Shown: piece by piece, positions 24,290 through 32,933 of the stretch
Numbering within the stretch: the first letter of the stretch is position 1
How the letters are laid out: each line of letters begins with the position of its first letter
DNA from: Helicobacter sp.
GTDB lineage: Bacteria > Campylobacterota > Campylobacteria > Campylobacterales > Helicobacteraceae
DNA: 51,048 nt
Direction of reading: 5' to 3'
Assembly (NCBI RefSeq): GCF_022511165.1
Contig: NZ_JAFLSB010000004.1
Span: 1-51,048, forward strand
Notes under the pieces: generated by a model
Database searches by the model: none
What the model was told of the DNA's origin: nothing
What the model saw: the letters and a program-made list of their open reading frames with translations, nothing else
Made by a program: the position numbers and the translations under genes

Positions 24290-24799
24290 TTAAAATCCTC
24301 TTTTGTGTCCTACACTCTCGTGGCAGGAAACGCAGTTTAAAGCGTCATTATGTCCGGGTATGGTTGTCGCATTGACTGCGTTTTGAGCATACTCAATATG
24401 GCAGCGCACACAATTATCCTGCACCATTTGTTTGCTTGATTTATTCGCGCTTAGATTCGTAGGCAAATCATCAAGCTTAAATGTAAAAGCATAAGCGTGT
24501 CCTACCCCGCTTTGTGCTTTTGCAATCCATTTTGAGACGAAATCGTGCGGCAAGTGGCAGTCATTACAAGTTGCTCTAGGCTGTCCTGCGGTTTTTTGGG
24601 AGTGAGGAGCACTAAGATAGTCGTTAAAAACCTCATTCATAATGTGGCAATTATTGCACGCTTCAGAGTCGTTGCTAAAATATGAGAATCCTTTGGCATT
24701 ATAAAAGGTATAACACGCAAGGATTACAACAACGACAAGAAGAATGATAAAAACACTCGATATGAGAGAGGACGACTTTTTCTGTGTGCCTTGTCTCAA
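24290..24799 (-). CDS. nrfH: Cytochrome c nitrite reductase, NrfH membrane subunit
   Basis: A 169-residue tetraheme NapC/NrfH-type quinol dehydrogenase. One N-terminal membrane helix (VFIILLVVVVILACY, about residues 17-31) is followed by four CxxCH motifs: CNNCH, CNDCH, CVRCH and CVSCH. It takes electrons from menaquinol and hands them to NrfA. The start is TTG 24799 with GGAGGG five bases upstream. The upstream leader (24800-24919) is shared with the divergent pgeF and contains an ATT-rich tract at 24855-24869 on the plus strand. The nrfH-nrfA order is the epsilonproteobacterial one. Confidence 0.94.
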   Translation of the reverse strand: MRQGTQKKSSSLISSVFIILLVVVVILACYTFYNAKGFSYFSNDSEACNNCHIMNEVFNDYLSAPHSQKTAGQPRATCNDCHLPHDFVSKWIAKAQSGVGHAYAFTFKLDDLPTNLSANKSSKQMVQDNCVRCHIEYAQNAVNATTIPGHNDALNCVSCHESVGHKRGF

Positions 24800-24919
24800 T
24801 AAACCCTCCTTAATGTGTGTTGTCGAGCAGAATCTCTAAAGAAACGCTTGGCGGAATATTATTATTATTGCCATAAAAATGGTTTAACCTATCTCAAAAT
24901 ATTAAGGAGAAAAAGAAAA

Positions 24920-25744
24920 ATGTTTTTACACACAAGTTTGCAAAGTCAGCTTTTTAAAACGCAAAATGTGCGCTTTGCTCTTACTCATCGCTTTGGTGGG
25001 GTAAGCAATGGAGCATTTGATGCGCTTAATCTTGGCTATTTAGTGGGTGATGAGCTAGAAAATGTAGCACATAATCATCAAAGCGTAACGATACGATTTT
25101 ATGATGAATTTCATATTGCAGAGCATCGCAGAAAACCGCTTTATTATATGGAGCAGATTCATAGCACACAAAGCATTATTTTAAATGAAAACCTAGAATC
25201 CCATTTGGCTTTAGAGTCGTCTTTAAAAGGAGAAGATGCGATAGATAAGCCTCACTCGATTTGTCTTGGCAAAGCTGATGCAATCATTACGCAGCTTCCT
25301 TTGAGAATCTGCCTTGCTCTTGTGGCAGACTGCAATCCACTTTTGCTCTATGATACAAAAAATCGTGCAATGGCAGTCATACACGCGGGGCGCAAGGGCG
25401 TATTTTATGGTATATTGCCACATACTTTTATGCAAATGAATACCCTCTACGGCACACAGGCACAGGATTGTTTGCTCTATGTGGGGGCTTCTATTCGCTC
25501 GTGCTGCTATGAAGTAGGGCAAGAGGTATATAAGGAGCTTCTTGCACTTGGTTTTGGTGATAGGGCAATGAAAGGCAGCAAACTTGATATGCTCCATTGC
25601 ATTTACGCACAATGTGAGAATCTAGGCATCAAAAAAGAGTGTATTGAGGTGAACCCTCATTGCTCTTGTTGTAACAATGAGCTTTATTCTTACCGAAGAG
25701 AGGGCGTTACGGGGAGATTTGGGCTTTTAGCTATGCTTGTGTGA
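24920..25744 (+). CDS. pgeF: Peptidoglycan editing factor / purine nucleoside phosphorylase-type protein (YfiH/laccase domain)
   Basis: A 274-residue cytoplasmic protein of the former laccase-domain family. The family motifs are present in order: LTHRFGGVSNGAFDALNLG, then EQIHS, ALVADCNPLLLYD, VIHAGRKG and GASIRSCCYEVG. The His/Cys metal ligands (H in QIHS, C in ADC, H in VIHAG) are kept. The usual HAGWRG is HAGRKG here. I chose ATG 24920 with AGGAG 10 bases upstream; an upstream reading from 24815 has no support. In E. coli the protein edits amino acid errors in peptidoglycan precursors; related proteins act on purine nucleosides. Confidence 0.88.
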   Translation: MFLHTSLQSQLFKTQNVRFALTHRFGGVSNGAFDALNLGYLVGDELENVAHNHQSVTIRFYDEFHIAEHRRKPLYYMEQIHSTQSIILNENLESHLALESSLKGEDAIDKPHSICLGKADAIITQLPLRICLALVADCNPLLLYDTKNRAMAVIHAGRKGVFYGILPHTFMQMNTLYGTQAQDCLLYVGASIRSCCYEVGQEVYKELLALGFGDRAMKGSKLDMLHCIYAQCENLGIKKECIEVNPHCSCCNNELYSYRREGVTGRFGLLAMLV

Positions 25745-25762
25745 ATTGCTAGATTCTATTTA
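25745..25762. repeat. 18-base direct repeat, copy 1
   Basis: ATTGCTAGATTCTATTTA occurs here, directly after the pgeF stop, and again at 27079-27096 just before ribB, in the same orientation. Both contain the AGATTCTA word that recurs in intergenic DNA of this window. It may be a short dispersed element or chance in a motif-rich genome. Confidence 0.4.
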
Positions 25763-25921
25763 AAGATTCTACAAGATTTTGTAGGTGCTATTGATGCGAT
25801 TATGCGAGCGTATAAATAGCCACCGCTGTGTGCCCAAAAGCATTTGGCGGAATCTTTATGCAATGTTTACCCAAAATCCCCGCTTTATTTGATAATGTTC
25901 TTTTATGTAAGTTGTTGGTTA

Positions 25922-25998
25922 TGGTACGCCCAAGAGGATTTGAACCTCTGACCTACGGCTTAGAAGGCCGTTGCTCTATCCAGCTGAGCTATGAGCGC
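25922..25998 (-). tRNA. tRNA-Arg (anticodon TCT)
   Basis: A 77-base cloverleaf on the minus strand with the CCA end encoded. The anticodon stem ACGGC/GCCGT holds the loop CTTCTAA (anticodon TCT, reads AGA). The T arm GAGGTTCAAATCCTC is standard. The acceptor stem GCGCTCA/TGGGCGT has one G-U at its first pair. Confidence 0.95.
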
Positions 25999-26037
25999 AT
26001 TTAAAAAAATAAAGAATCAAAAGATTTACTTTAGGGT

Positions 26038-26114
26038 TGGTTGCGGGAGAGGGATTTGAACCCCCGACCTTTGGGTTATGAGCCCAATGAGCTACCGGAC
26101 TGCTCTATCCCGCG
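26038..26114 (-). tRNA. Initiator tRNA-fMet (anticodon CAT)
   Basis: A 77-base cloverleaf with encoded CCA. The initiator marks are there: an unpaired C1 opposite A72 (CGCGGG versus CCCGCA), and three consecutive G-C pairs in the anticodon stem (TGGGCTCATAACCCA). The T arm is GGGGGTTCAAATCCCTC. Confidence 0.95.
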
Positions 26115-26186
26115 ATATGCTTAAAACTTGTATGCAACTTATAGAGAGCATTAGATGTAAGAAAGAACCTTAAAGACTTAAAGAAG

Positions 26187-26261
26187 TGGCTGGGGTAAAA
26201 GGATTCGAACCTCTGAATGCCTGGACCAAAACCAGGTGCCTTACCGCTTGGCGATACCCCA
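26187..26261 (-). tRNA. tRNA-Gln (anticodon TTG)
   Basis: A 75-base cloverleaf with encoded CCA. The anticodon arm CCTGG/CCAGG holds TTTTGGT with anticodon TTG (reads CAA/CAG). The acceptor TGGGGTA pairs with TACCCCA. Likely co-transcribed with the tRNA-fMet and tRNA-Arg genes that follow on the minus strand. Confidence 0.95.
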
Positions 26262-26412
26262 ATAACCAAAAAAATTTAAAGATGTGATTATAGTGAGTTT
26301 GTGCGTGTTTGTCAAGGGAGGCAAATGTGTGAGGGAAATAAAGGCTTATTTGCTTAGAAGTTACTTGCATATTTTACAATGCACTTATTCCTACAAAGTG
26401 TGCCATAATTAC

Positions 26413-26418
26413 TATGAT
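26413..26418 (+). promoter_or_regulatory. Candidate -10 box of dps/napA
   Basis: TATGAT sits 41 bases before the dps start codon, giving a leader of about 35 bases that ends in the ribosome-binding site AAAGGA. No clear TAATAATnATTATTA-type Fur box is seen in the 200-base interval after the tRNA genes. Confidence 0.45.
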
Positions 26419-26458
26419 TAAGGGTAGCTTAAGGAAAATACCATATAAAGGATAACTT

Positions 26459-26896
26459 ATGAGTAAAGTCGTAGAAACTTTGAAGCAGATTCAGGCTGAT
26501 GCGGCAGTGTTTTTTGTCAAAACACATAATTTTCACTGGAATGTAAAAGGATTAGATTTTCACGCTGTCCATAAAGCCACAGAGGAAATCTATGAAGAAT
26601 TTGCAGATGTATTTGATGATGTAGCAGAGCGCATATTGCAACTTGGTGGTGTGCCTTATGTAACTTTAGCTGGAATGCTTAAGGTTGCAAAAATTAAAGA
26701 AGAGAGTAAAAGCGATTTTCGCTCAAAAGATGTTTTAAACGCTGTTTTAAAAGATTATGAGTATTTCATCAAACTCTTTGAAAAACTCTCAAATGAGGCA
26801 GACAAAGCAGGAGATAAGGTAAGTGCAGCGTATGCTGATGAGCAAATAGCGCATTTGCAAAAAGCTGTTTGGATGGTTAAGGCTCAACTTGCTTAA
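26459..26896 (+). CDS. napA: Dps-family ferritin-like protein (NapA type)
   Basis: A 145-residue miniferritin. The inter-subunit ferroxidase ligands are visible: two His in HNFHWNVKGLDFHAVH, then Asp and Glu in FDDVAERI. It oxidises and stores iron in a dodecamer and protects DNA or cells from hydrogen peroxide; the H. pylori homologue is the neutrophil-activating protein NapA. Length and order are normal. It is monocistronic: its own promoter-like box lies upstream, and a hairpin with a T-rich tail follows the stop. Confidence 0.95.
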   Translation: MSKVVETLKQIQADAAVFFVKTHNFHWNVKGLDFHAVHKATEEIYEEFADVFDDVAERILQLGGVPYVTLAGMLKVAKIKEESKSDFRSKDVLNAVLKDYEYFIKLFEKLSNEADKAGDKVSAAYADEQIAHLQKAVWMVKAQLA

Positions 26897-26910
26897 TCTT
26901 TAACCTTGAT

Positions 26911-26952
26911 GCTAGGGAATCCATACTTTTAGATTCTCTAGCTTTCTTCTTT
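26911..26952 (+). terminator. Terminator after napA
   Basis: GCTAGGGAATC (26911-26921) pairs with GATTCTCTAGC (26932-26942), 11 bp with one G-U, followed by the pyrimidine-rich tail TTTCTTCTTT. The tail is not a pure T run, so efficiency may be moderate. Confidence 0.7.
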
Positions 26953-27078
26953 AACTTCTTTTATCTTACCGCCTTTATGTTTATTTATTCTTTTTGTCAT
27001 TGCTACAGAAAACTTGGCACTCTTAGGCTAGGGATTTCTAATTTATTTTATTTCTATATAATGGCGCGGTTTTAAGGG

Positions 27079-27096
27079 ATTGCTAGATTCTATTTA
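27079..27096. repeat. 18-base direct repeat, copy 2
   Basis: The second copy of ATTGCTAGATTCTATTTA, 17 bases before the ribB start codon. The first copy is at 25745-25762, after pgeF. Confidence 0.4.
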
Positions 27097-27112
27097 TTTT
27101 AAAAGGTTTGTA

Positions 27113-28168
27113 ATGTATCAACAACGCGTAAAAGAAGCCATAGAGGCAATCAAAAAGGGTGAAATGATTATCATAATGGACGATGAGGATAGGGAGAATG
27201 AGGGCGATTTGGTAATGGCTGGAATCTTCTCTAGCCCACAAAAAATCAATTTTATGGCGCAAGAAGCGCGTGGGCTTATCTGCGTCTCTATCACCCAAGA
27301 TATTGCTAAAAAGCTTGATTTGCCCCCAATGGTGCAAAAAAATGACAGCAATCACGAGACAGCTTTTACGATTTCTATTGACGCAAAAGAGGCAAAAACA
27401 GGCATTTCAGCCTATGAGCGTGATTTGACAATTCGTCTAATGTGTGATAGTAATACAAAGCCGAGTGATTTTGTGCGCCCCGGACATATTTTTCCACTCA
27501 TTGCTAAAGAGGGTGGGGTGCTTGTGCGCACAGGGCATACTGAAGCGAGCGTGGATATATGCAAGCTAGCCGGCGTGGCTCCTATTAGTGTGATTTGTGA
27601 GATTATGAAAAAAGATGGCACAATGGCGGGTCGGGGCGATAAGTTTTTGCTTGATTTTGCTAAGGCGCACGATATGAAGATTCTGTATGTGTCAGATATT
27701 ATCCAATATCGTTTGAATTTTGAGAATCTTTTAAGCGAGCGTTCGCGTGAAAAAGCGGTGTTTATGGGGAAAAAGTGCGAGAAGATTACTTTTATCGACC
27801 ATTTGGAACGTGAGCATACTGCTTTTAGCTTTACTGTCTCCTCCCAAAACAAACCGCTTGTTCGTTTTCATAATGTGCGTAGCGATGTGGAATTACTGCA
27901 AAATGCAGAGGAATGGAACGCGCTTTCTAGGAGCGTGGAATATTTAACACAAAAGGGTGGATATTTGATTGTTTTAAATACACAGGCTTTATCTGCTAGT
28001 GCGGCTAGGATTTGTGGTGATATGAAAGATTTTGGCATTGGTGCGCAGATTCTTAAAAGGCTAGGGGTTGAGGATTTTTCACTTCTTAGTTCCTGTGGAA
28101 CAAATAGGGGCGAGTATAATGCCCTAAGTGGCTTTAATTTGCATCTGGTAGAGACAATTGAGGTTTAA
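27113..28168 (+). CDS. ribB: 3,4-dihydroxy-2-butanone 4-phosphate synthase with degenerate GTP cyclohydrolase II domain
   Basis: A 351-residue riboflavin synthesis protein. The N-terminal domain (about 1-200) has the DHBP synthase motifs DDEDRENEGDLVMAG and RPGHIFPLIAKEGGVLVR.GHTEAS, so conversion of ribulose 5-phosphate to DHBP is expected. The C-terminal 150 residues align in place with GTP cyclohydrolase II (RibA) but lack the zinc-binding cysteines and the catalytic segment; only a trace of the tail (NRGEYNALSGFNLHLVE) remains. A separate functional ribA must exist elsewhere. I chose ATG 27113; an in-frame ATG 11 codons upstream falls within the 18-base repeat. Confidence 0.9.
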   Translation: MYQQRVKEAIEAIKKGEMIIIMDDEDRENEGDLVMAGIFSSPQKINFMAQEARGLICVSITQDIAKKLDLPPMVQKNDSNHETAFTISIDAKEAKTGISAYERDLTIRLMCDSNTKPSDFVRPGHIFPLIAKEGGVLVRTGHTEASVDICKLAGVAPISVICEIMKKDGTMAGRGDKFLLDFAKAHDMKILYVSDIIQYRLNFENLLSERSREKAVFMGKKCEKITFIDHLEREHTAFSFTVSSQNKPLVRFHNVRSDVELLQNAEEWNALSRSVEYLTQKGGYLIVLNTQALSASAARICGDMKDFGIGAQILKRLGVEDFSLLSSCGTNRGEYNALSGFNLHLVETIEV

Positions 28169-28255
28169 ATATATCAGTTTTTAAGCTAAAAATTCTTGTG
28201 TAGCATATAAAGTGAATCTTTGTGATGCAAGTGAAATTTAAAATATAAACTTAGC

Positions 28256-29062
28256 TTAGTGAATCTCGCATTGTGTATTGGCATATTCTTGCAAATGTGT
28301 GATGCCCTTTTTACCACAGACTCGGCATTGTGGATTACGTTTAAGTTTAATTTTGCGAAAATTCATCGTGAGGGCATCAAGGCTAAGGAGTTGATTATAG
28401 AGAGGTTCACCGATATGCGTGATGATTTTTAGCACTTCAGTGGCTTGAATGCTACCTAAGATTCCAGCGATACTCCCAAAGACACCAGCACTCGCGCAAT
28501 TTGGCACACTCCCCTCACTTGGTGGGCTATCAAAAATACACGCATAGCACGCGCTTTGCTTTGGTTTGATACTCATACTTTGCCCACTAAAGCGCAAGAT
28601 TCCTCCATAAGAATAAGGTTTATCAAGTAGCACACACGTATCATTAATCAAAAATTTTGTTGCAAAATTATCGCTTCCATCGACAATTACATCATAGGGT
28701 GCAAAAACCTCAAGCGCATTTTGGGTATTAAGCATAAAAGGGTAAGTTGTTACATCAATATGCGGATTGAGCGCAAGAAGTTTTGATTTGGCAGATTCTA
28801 TCTTGGGTGTGCCTATTTCTACGGTAGTATGGAGAATCTGTCGCTGCAGATTGCTTAAATCCACATTGTCCTCATCGATAATACCTATATGTCCCACTCC
28901 TGCCGCGGCAAGATAGAGCGCCACAGGTGAGCCAAGTCCGCCTGCACCGACAATAAGCACACTTGATTCTAAAATCTTACCCTGTCCTTTGAATCCGCAT
29001 TCTTTTAAACGAAAATGCCGCGCGTATCGGCGGAGTTGCTCATCGCTAAAATTGTATATCAT
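28256..29062 (-). CDS. moeB: ThiF/MoeB-family adenylyltransferase
   Basis: A 268-residue E1-like enzyme that adenylates the C-terminal Gly-Gly of a sulfur-carrier protein (MoaD or ThiS). The nucleotide-binding glycine motif VLIVGAGGLGSPVALYLAAAG is reduced here to its core GAGGLGSP near residue 40. DNVDLSNLQRQ, VDGSDNFATKFLIND and the zinc pairs CYAC and CRVC follow. A MoeB assignment fits the presence of a molybdo/tungstoenzyme, but ThiF is equally possible by sequence. Its start overlaps the pflA stop by four bases, so it is the last gene of the nuo-pflA operon. Confidence 0.85.
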   Translation of the reverse strand: MIYNFSDEQLRRYARHFRLKECGFKGQGKILESSVLIVGAGGLGSPVALYLAAAGVGHIGIIDEDNVDLSNLQRQILHTTVEIGTPKIESAKSKLLALNPHIDVTTYPFMLNTQNALEVFAPYDVIVDGSDNFATKFLINDTCVLLDKPYSYGGILRFSGQSMSIKPKQSACYACIFDSPPSEGSVPNCASAGVFGSIAGILGSIQATEVLKIITHIGEPLYNQLLSLDALTMNFRKIKLKRNPQCRVCGKKGITHLQEYANTQCEIH

Positions 29063-31431
29063 TGATTGCCTTTAAGAATATCTAGGGCTTGTCCGCAGAG
29101 ACTTTTCCACGCGCCATTATGTTTGATGAGATTGCATTGCTCAAAGGTTGCCTGTGCGTTTTTGCCCTGCGTTTTAAGGAGCGAACCCTTAAGATAAAGT
29201 GCCTTTTGCTTATCATCATCACTTATGTCTTTATTAAGAAGCATATCAAGTGTGCTAATCGCATCATCTGTGCGCTGTGTGCGAATATAGCTTTGCGCGA
29301 GGGCAAAATCCACATATGGAGAATCTGCCCTATCATTAATTACATCTTGCAAACGCAAAATATCTTTGGCATAAATCTCAATCCCCATTTCATCTTTTTG
29401 ATTCTCTGCGTCTTTAAGGAGCGCAAGATTTACGCGAAGCATTTGGGGATTGTCTGCTTGAGTTTGTTTTAAGAAATCATAGGTTTGCAATGCGCCCTCT
29501 TTGTCATTAAGCTGTGTGAGGGCGTCAAAAAGCACGAATCCTACATCATAATACTGCGTCCTTTGCAGACTTCTAGCAAGCTCTAGCGCGTCTCTTCCTG
29601 CCCTAGCGGTGCTTTTGCTATCGCCAAGTTTGGAGAAATTAAGAGTATCGCGGTAGAGCCATTCGAGCTTTTGAGAGAGAGTTTGAGCGTTTGCCGCCAT
29701 ATCAAGCGATACTTTTGCTGCTTCTTTATTGAGTGCTAGAGCATAGAGGCAGTCAAAAAGAGGCATTTTTTCACTTTCACTTAAGCTCACATTTGGATAT
29801 TCTAAGTAAATATCAGCCGCCCTCCTGCAGTCTTTATCATCAATGGCGAGATTAAGTAAGGCAGCATAGCTTTGCTCTATGAGCGGACTATTTTTGATAT
29901 GTTCTTTAAGAGCAAGCACTTCTGTATATTTGCCCTCATCAAAAAGCGTTTGGGCTTTAAGCATAAAGGCTTTTTCTTGCTCGGGTGAATCTGCATAATG
30001 CTCGATAATATAGTCATAATTTTTGATTTTTTCATCCGCACTTTCGTTAGCAACAAGATCAAAAAGAAGCTTATCGTCCCTATCTTTGACTTCTTCTACT
30101 AAAGGGCGATCCCCAAATTCTTGTATAAAAATTTTATTGATTCTATGCGCATCTTGCACCTCATTAGCGGCTTGATACCATAAGCTTACATTATTGAGTA
30201 AATCTTCCTTATCCACATCATCGCCTACAAGATGCTCATAAAGGTATTCGCCAAGCTTTGCAGCAATAGGATAAAGCTCTTCTTCGGCAAGGAGTTTTAA
30301 AAATTCATAATTTTTCACAGGATATTTGGTAATATAGCTAGGATTGACTTTGAGCATTGTTTCAAGGAGTTTTTGTGCTTGGGCTTTGTCCTTGTTGATA
30401 AGATAAAATTTACTCCACTCAATAGCTATTGCACTTGCGCTATCCAAATCTTTTGCCTCTTGATAGGCTTGAGAAAAAAGCTTGGCTGCAGCATTTGCAT
30501 CAGGTCCATCGTGAAAATACTTCGCAAGAGCCATTTTGGCAAGTGGCATATAAGATGATTGTGGATATTCACTAATGATGCGCTCAAGATAATATTTTGC
30601 TTCATCTGGAATCTTCATTTCGGCATAGGCATTGCCAAGGTAGTAGAGCACTTCGGGGATAGCTGCATCTGTGGGGTATTTTTTAATCCATTTTGTTCCC
30701 ATATCAGCAATCATATCGCTATTTTCCACAGAATCAAAATGCTCTAATGCACGCAAACGAAAGAGGAGTAAGTCTTTTGCAAAAATCGTTTTAGGATAGG
30801 CAATGAGCGTTTCATCAATAAGTTTTACAGCTTCTATGTGGGCGTGATTATTCATTAGGGTTTTGATTTGGCTATATGTGGCAAAGTCCGCGCTTTCATC
30901 ATAATGCAGGGGTCCTCTATTAATATCAAGATCATTAAAAAATAATTCATTATTGCGAATAATTTTGATAGGAAAATTAAGCCCACTTGGTTTATCTTGA
31001 TGTGCATAGTCATTAAGAAAAGGAATCTCATCTTTATAGCCAATAATTTGCCACGATTGACTTTTGCGTGGCTGTTCTTTGGTGATAAGGGTGTGGGAGT
31101 TTTTTAAATCTTTTGGAGTTGCAAAAAGCTTCATTTTATGCTTTGGTTCGACATAAAAATAAAATCTCCCATCAACTACACGACTCCAAAAGCGAAAAAA
31201 GAGTGTTTGAGTAGGAGAGAAACTAGCAAGAGGCGTGCGATCAAGGGTGCAGACAATATATGTTACTTCATCTTGGGTATTACGATTTTCTACGCATTCT
31301 AATGCCTCGCTATGAGCGATATTGAGCACAGAAAAATGCTCTTTTGATTCCTTGCCATAGTTGATTGTTACATCAAGTCCATAGGCATAGAAAGGTAAAA
31401 GGCATATAAAAGCCACCACGAATTTTTGCAC
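29059..31431 (-). CDS. pflA: PflA-type flagellar motor protein with TPR repeats
   Basis: A 790-residue exported protein. A signal peptide (FVVAFICLLPFYAYG) is followed by about 140 residues of beta-rich sequence, then from about residue 165 a long run of TPR-like helical repeats (for example VLYYLGNAYAEMKIPDEAK). It starts at GTG 31431 with TTAGGAG upstream. In H. pylori (HP1274) and Campylobacter jejuni the gene next to nuoN is pflA, whose product is a periplasmic part of the flagellar motor needed for rotation; position and length here agree. It lies 31 bases after nuoN. Confidence 0.85.
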   Translation of the reverse strand: MQKFVVAFICLLPFYAYGLDVTINYGKESKEHFSVLNIAHSEALECVENRNTQDEVTYIVCTLDRTPLASFSPTQTLFFRFWSRVVDGRFYFYVEPKHKMKLFATPKDLKNSHTLITKEQPRKSQSWQIIGYKDEIPFLNDYAHQDKPSGLNFPIKIIRNNELFFNDLDINRGPLHYDESADFATYSQIKTLMNNHAHIEAVKLIDETLIAYPKTIFAKDLLLFRLRALEHFDSVENSDMIADMGTKWIKKYPTDAAIPEVLYYLGNAYAEMKIPDEAKYYLERIISEYPQSSYMPLAKMALAKYFHDGPDANAAAKLFSQAYQEAKDLDSASAIAIEWSKFYLINKDKAQAQKLLETMLKVNPSYITKYPVKNYEFLKLLAEEELYPIAAKLGEYLYEHLVGDDVDKEDLLNNVSLWYQAANEVQDAHRINKIFIQEFGDRPLVEEVKDRDDKLLFDLVANESADEKIKNYDYIIEHYADSPEQEKAFMLKAQTLFDEGKYTEVLALKEHIKNSPLIEQSYAALLNLAIDDKDCRRAADIYLEYPNVSLSESEKMPLFDCLYALALNKEAAKVSLDMAANAQTLSQKLEWLYRDTLNFSKLGDSKSTARAGRDALELARSLQRTQYYDVGFVLFDALTQLNDKEGALQTYDFLKQTQADNPQMLRVNLALLKDAENQKDEMGIEIYAKDILRLQDVINDRADSPYVDFALAQSYIRTQRTDDAISTLDMLLNKDISDDDKQKALYLKGSLLKTQGKNAQATFEQCNLIKHNGAWKSLCGQALDILKGNQ

Positions 31432-31462
31432 ATATACTCCTAAGGTGGCTTAAAAGTAAAAC

Positions 31463-32932
31463 TTAAAAACCACCACTTCCAATGTAAGTTGCAACAATAT
31501 TAAGCAAATCTTGGACCATAAATATACAGCCTAAGCTCATAATGGCAGTAATAGCAAGAGCAAAGATGCTTGAAGTTTCAAGGGTAGTGTGATGAGGTGC
31601 GACTTTAGGCTCTTTTGCTAAGGCATAAATAACGACTTTGAGATAATAAAACGCGGCAAGTGTGCTATTAAATGCCATAATGAGTGCAAGGGCAATATAA
31701 TCGACATTCAGCACACTTTGCATAAGATACATCTTGCCCCAAAATACGCTAAAAGGTGGAATGCCTCCAAGTGCAAGCATAAAGAGTGAGAGCAAAATAG
31801 CAAGAGATGGGTTTGTTTTTATCATACCACTAATTGCCTCAAGGCTGTGATGAGAATCCCCTCTTCCCTTGCAATCTATGCTTAACCATAAAATACCAAA
31901 TGCGCCTAAATTGGCAAAAAGGAATAAAAACCAATACAAAAATACAATTGCAGGAGCATCGATAAGCACCGCGCCAAGCACAAAGCCAGAATGCGAGATA
32001 GAGCTATATGCAAGCATACGCTTAACATCTTTTTGCACAAGGGCAATAAGATTTGGTATTGTCATTGTGAGTATCACAAGCGCATAGAGTGTGTATTCTA
32101 TAAATGGGTTATGAGAGTGGATAAAAACGCCAAAGATTCGAATAATCACTCCAAGTGCTGCAATCTTTGGCACAATAGCAATAAATGCTGCAACAAGCGC
32201 ATTTGAACCTTCATATACATCAGGCACCCAAGTATGAAAAGGCACAGCGGAGATTTTAAAGCCCAATGCACAGAGAAAAAATACAAAACCTGCCAAAGCT
32301 AAAAGAGAGGGTTCATAAGAATACTCATACAAAAAATCTGCGATATGATAAATATCTATACTGCCTGTGGCTGCATATAAAAGCAATGCGCCAAAGGCAT
32401 ACAAAGCCGTAGCTAATGCACCCATTACAAAATACTTAATAGCTGCCTCAAAGGCTTGTGTTTTATTATGAAGTGCAATGAGTGTGTAAATGCTTAAAGA
32501 GGCGCATTCTAAGCCTAAAAGAATAAGAATGAGATTCTTGCTTGATACCATAAAGCCAAAACCAGCAATAGCAAACAAGATGAGTGCATAAAATTCTGCC
32601 CCTTGCGTTTCTTCTTTTGTATTTTTGTGCATCAAAAAGAGCAAAATCACAAAAGTAGAAATGAGGATAAGAATCTGCGCAAGAAGCGAAATGCCATCAA
32701 CAAGCAGAAGATTAAAAAACCCAAATTGACGCGTAGGATTCCCCTCAAGGAGCAAAAAGCCAAGATTCAAAATCACAAAAAGTATGCTAATAGCGATGTA
32801 AAGTTCGCGTGATTTGGTTTTATTAAATATCCCCACACCGAGTAAGATAATGCCACCAAGCAGTGAAATACACATAGGAATAAGGAGCGTTACATTAAGC
32901 TGTGCAAATGAAAAATTCATAGATTCTGGCAT
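31463..32932 (-). CDS. nuoN: Complex I subunit N, antiporter-like
   Basis: A 489-residue membrane subunit with about 14 helices. It belongs to the Mrp-antiporter family with nuoL and nuoM. It carries the central helix AFEAAIKYFVMGALATALYA in shortened form (KYFVMGA) and the lysine-bearing LIALVQKDVKRMLAYSSISH. It couples electron transfer to ion pumping. It starts one base after the nuoM stop with GGAG upstream; a second ATG four codons in (32920) is also possible. Confidence 0.95.
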   Translation of the reverse strand: MPESMNFSFAQLNVTLLIPMCISLLGGIILLGVGIFNKTKSRELYIAISILFVILNLGFLLLEGNPTRQFGFFNLLLVDGISLLAQILILISTFVILLFLMHKNTKEETQGAEFYALILFAIAGFGFMVSSKNLILILLGLECASLSIYTLIALHNKTQAFEAAIKYFVMGALATALYAFGALLLYAATGSIDIYHIADFLYEYSYEPSLLALAGFVFFLCALGFKISAVPFHTWVPDVYEGSNALVAAFIAIVPKIAALGVIIRIFGVFIHSHNPFIEYTLYALVILTMTIPNLIALVQKDVKRMLAYSSISHSGFVLGAVLIDAPAIVFLYWFLFLFANLGAFGILWLSIDCKGRGDSHHSLEAISGMIKTNPSLAILLSLFMLALGGIPPFSVFWGKMYLMQSVLNVDYIALALIMAFNSTLAAFYYLKVVIYALAKEPKVAPHHTTLETSSIFALAITAIMSLGCIFMVQDLLNIVATYIGSGGF

Positions 32933-32933
32933 A

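Noticed and set aside
26170..26370. A minus-strand open frame over the tRNA-Gln gene
   Set aside because: It overlaps a complete tRNA and has no protein-like composition.
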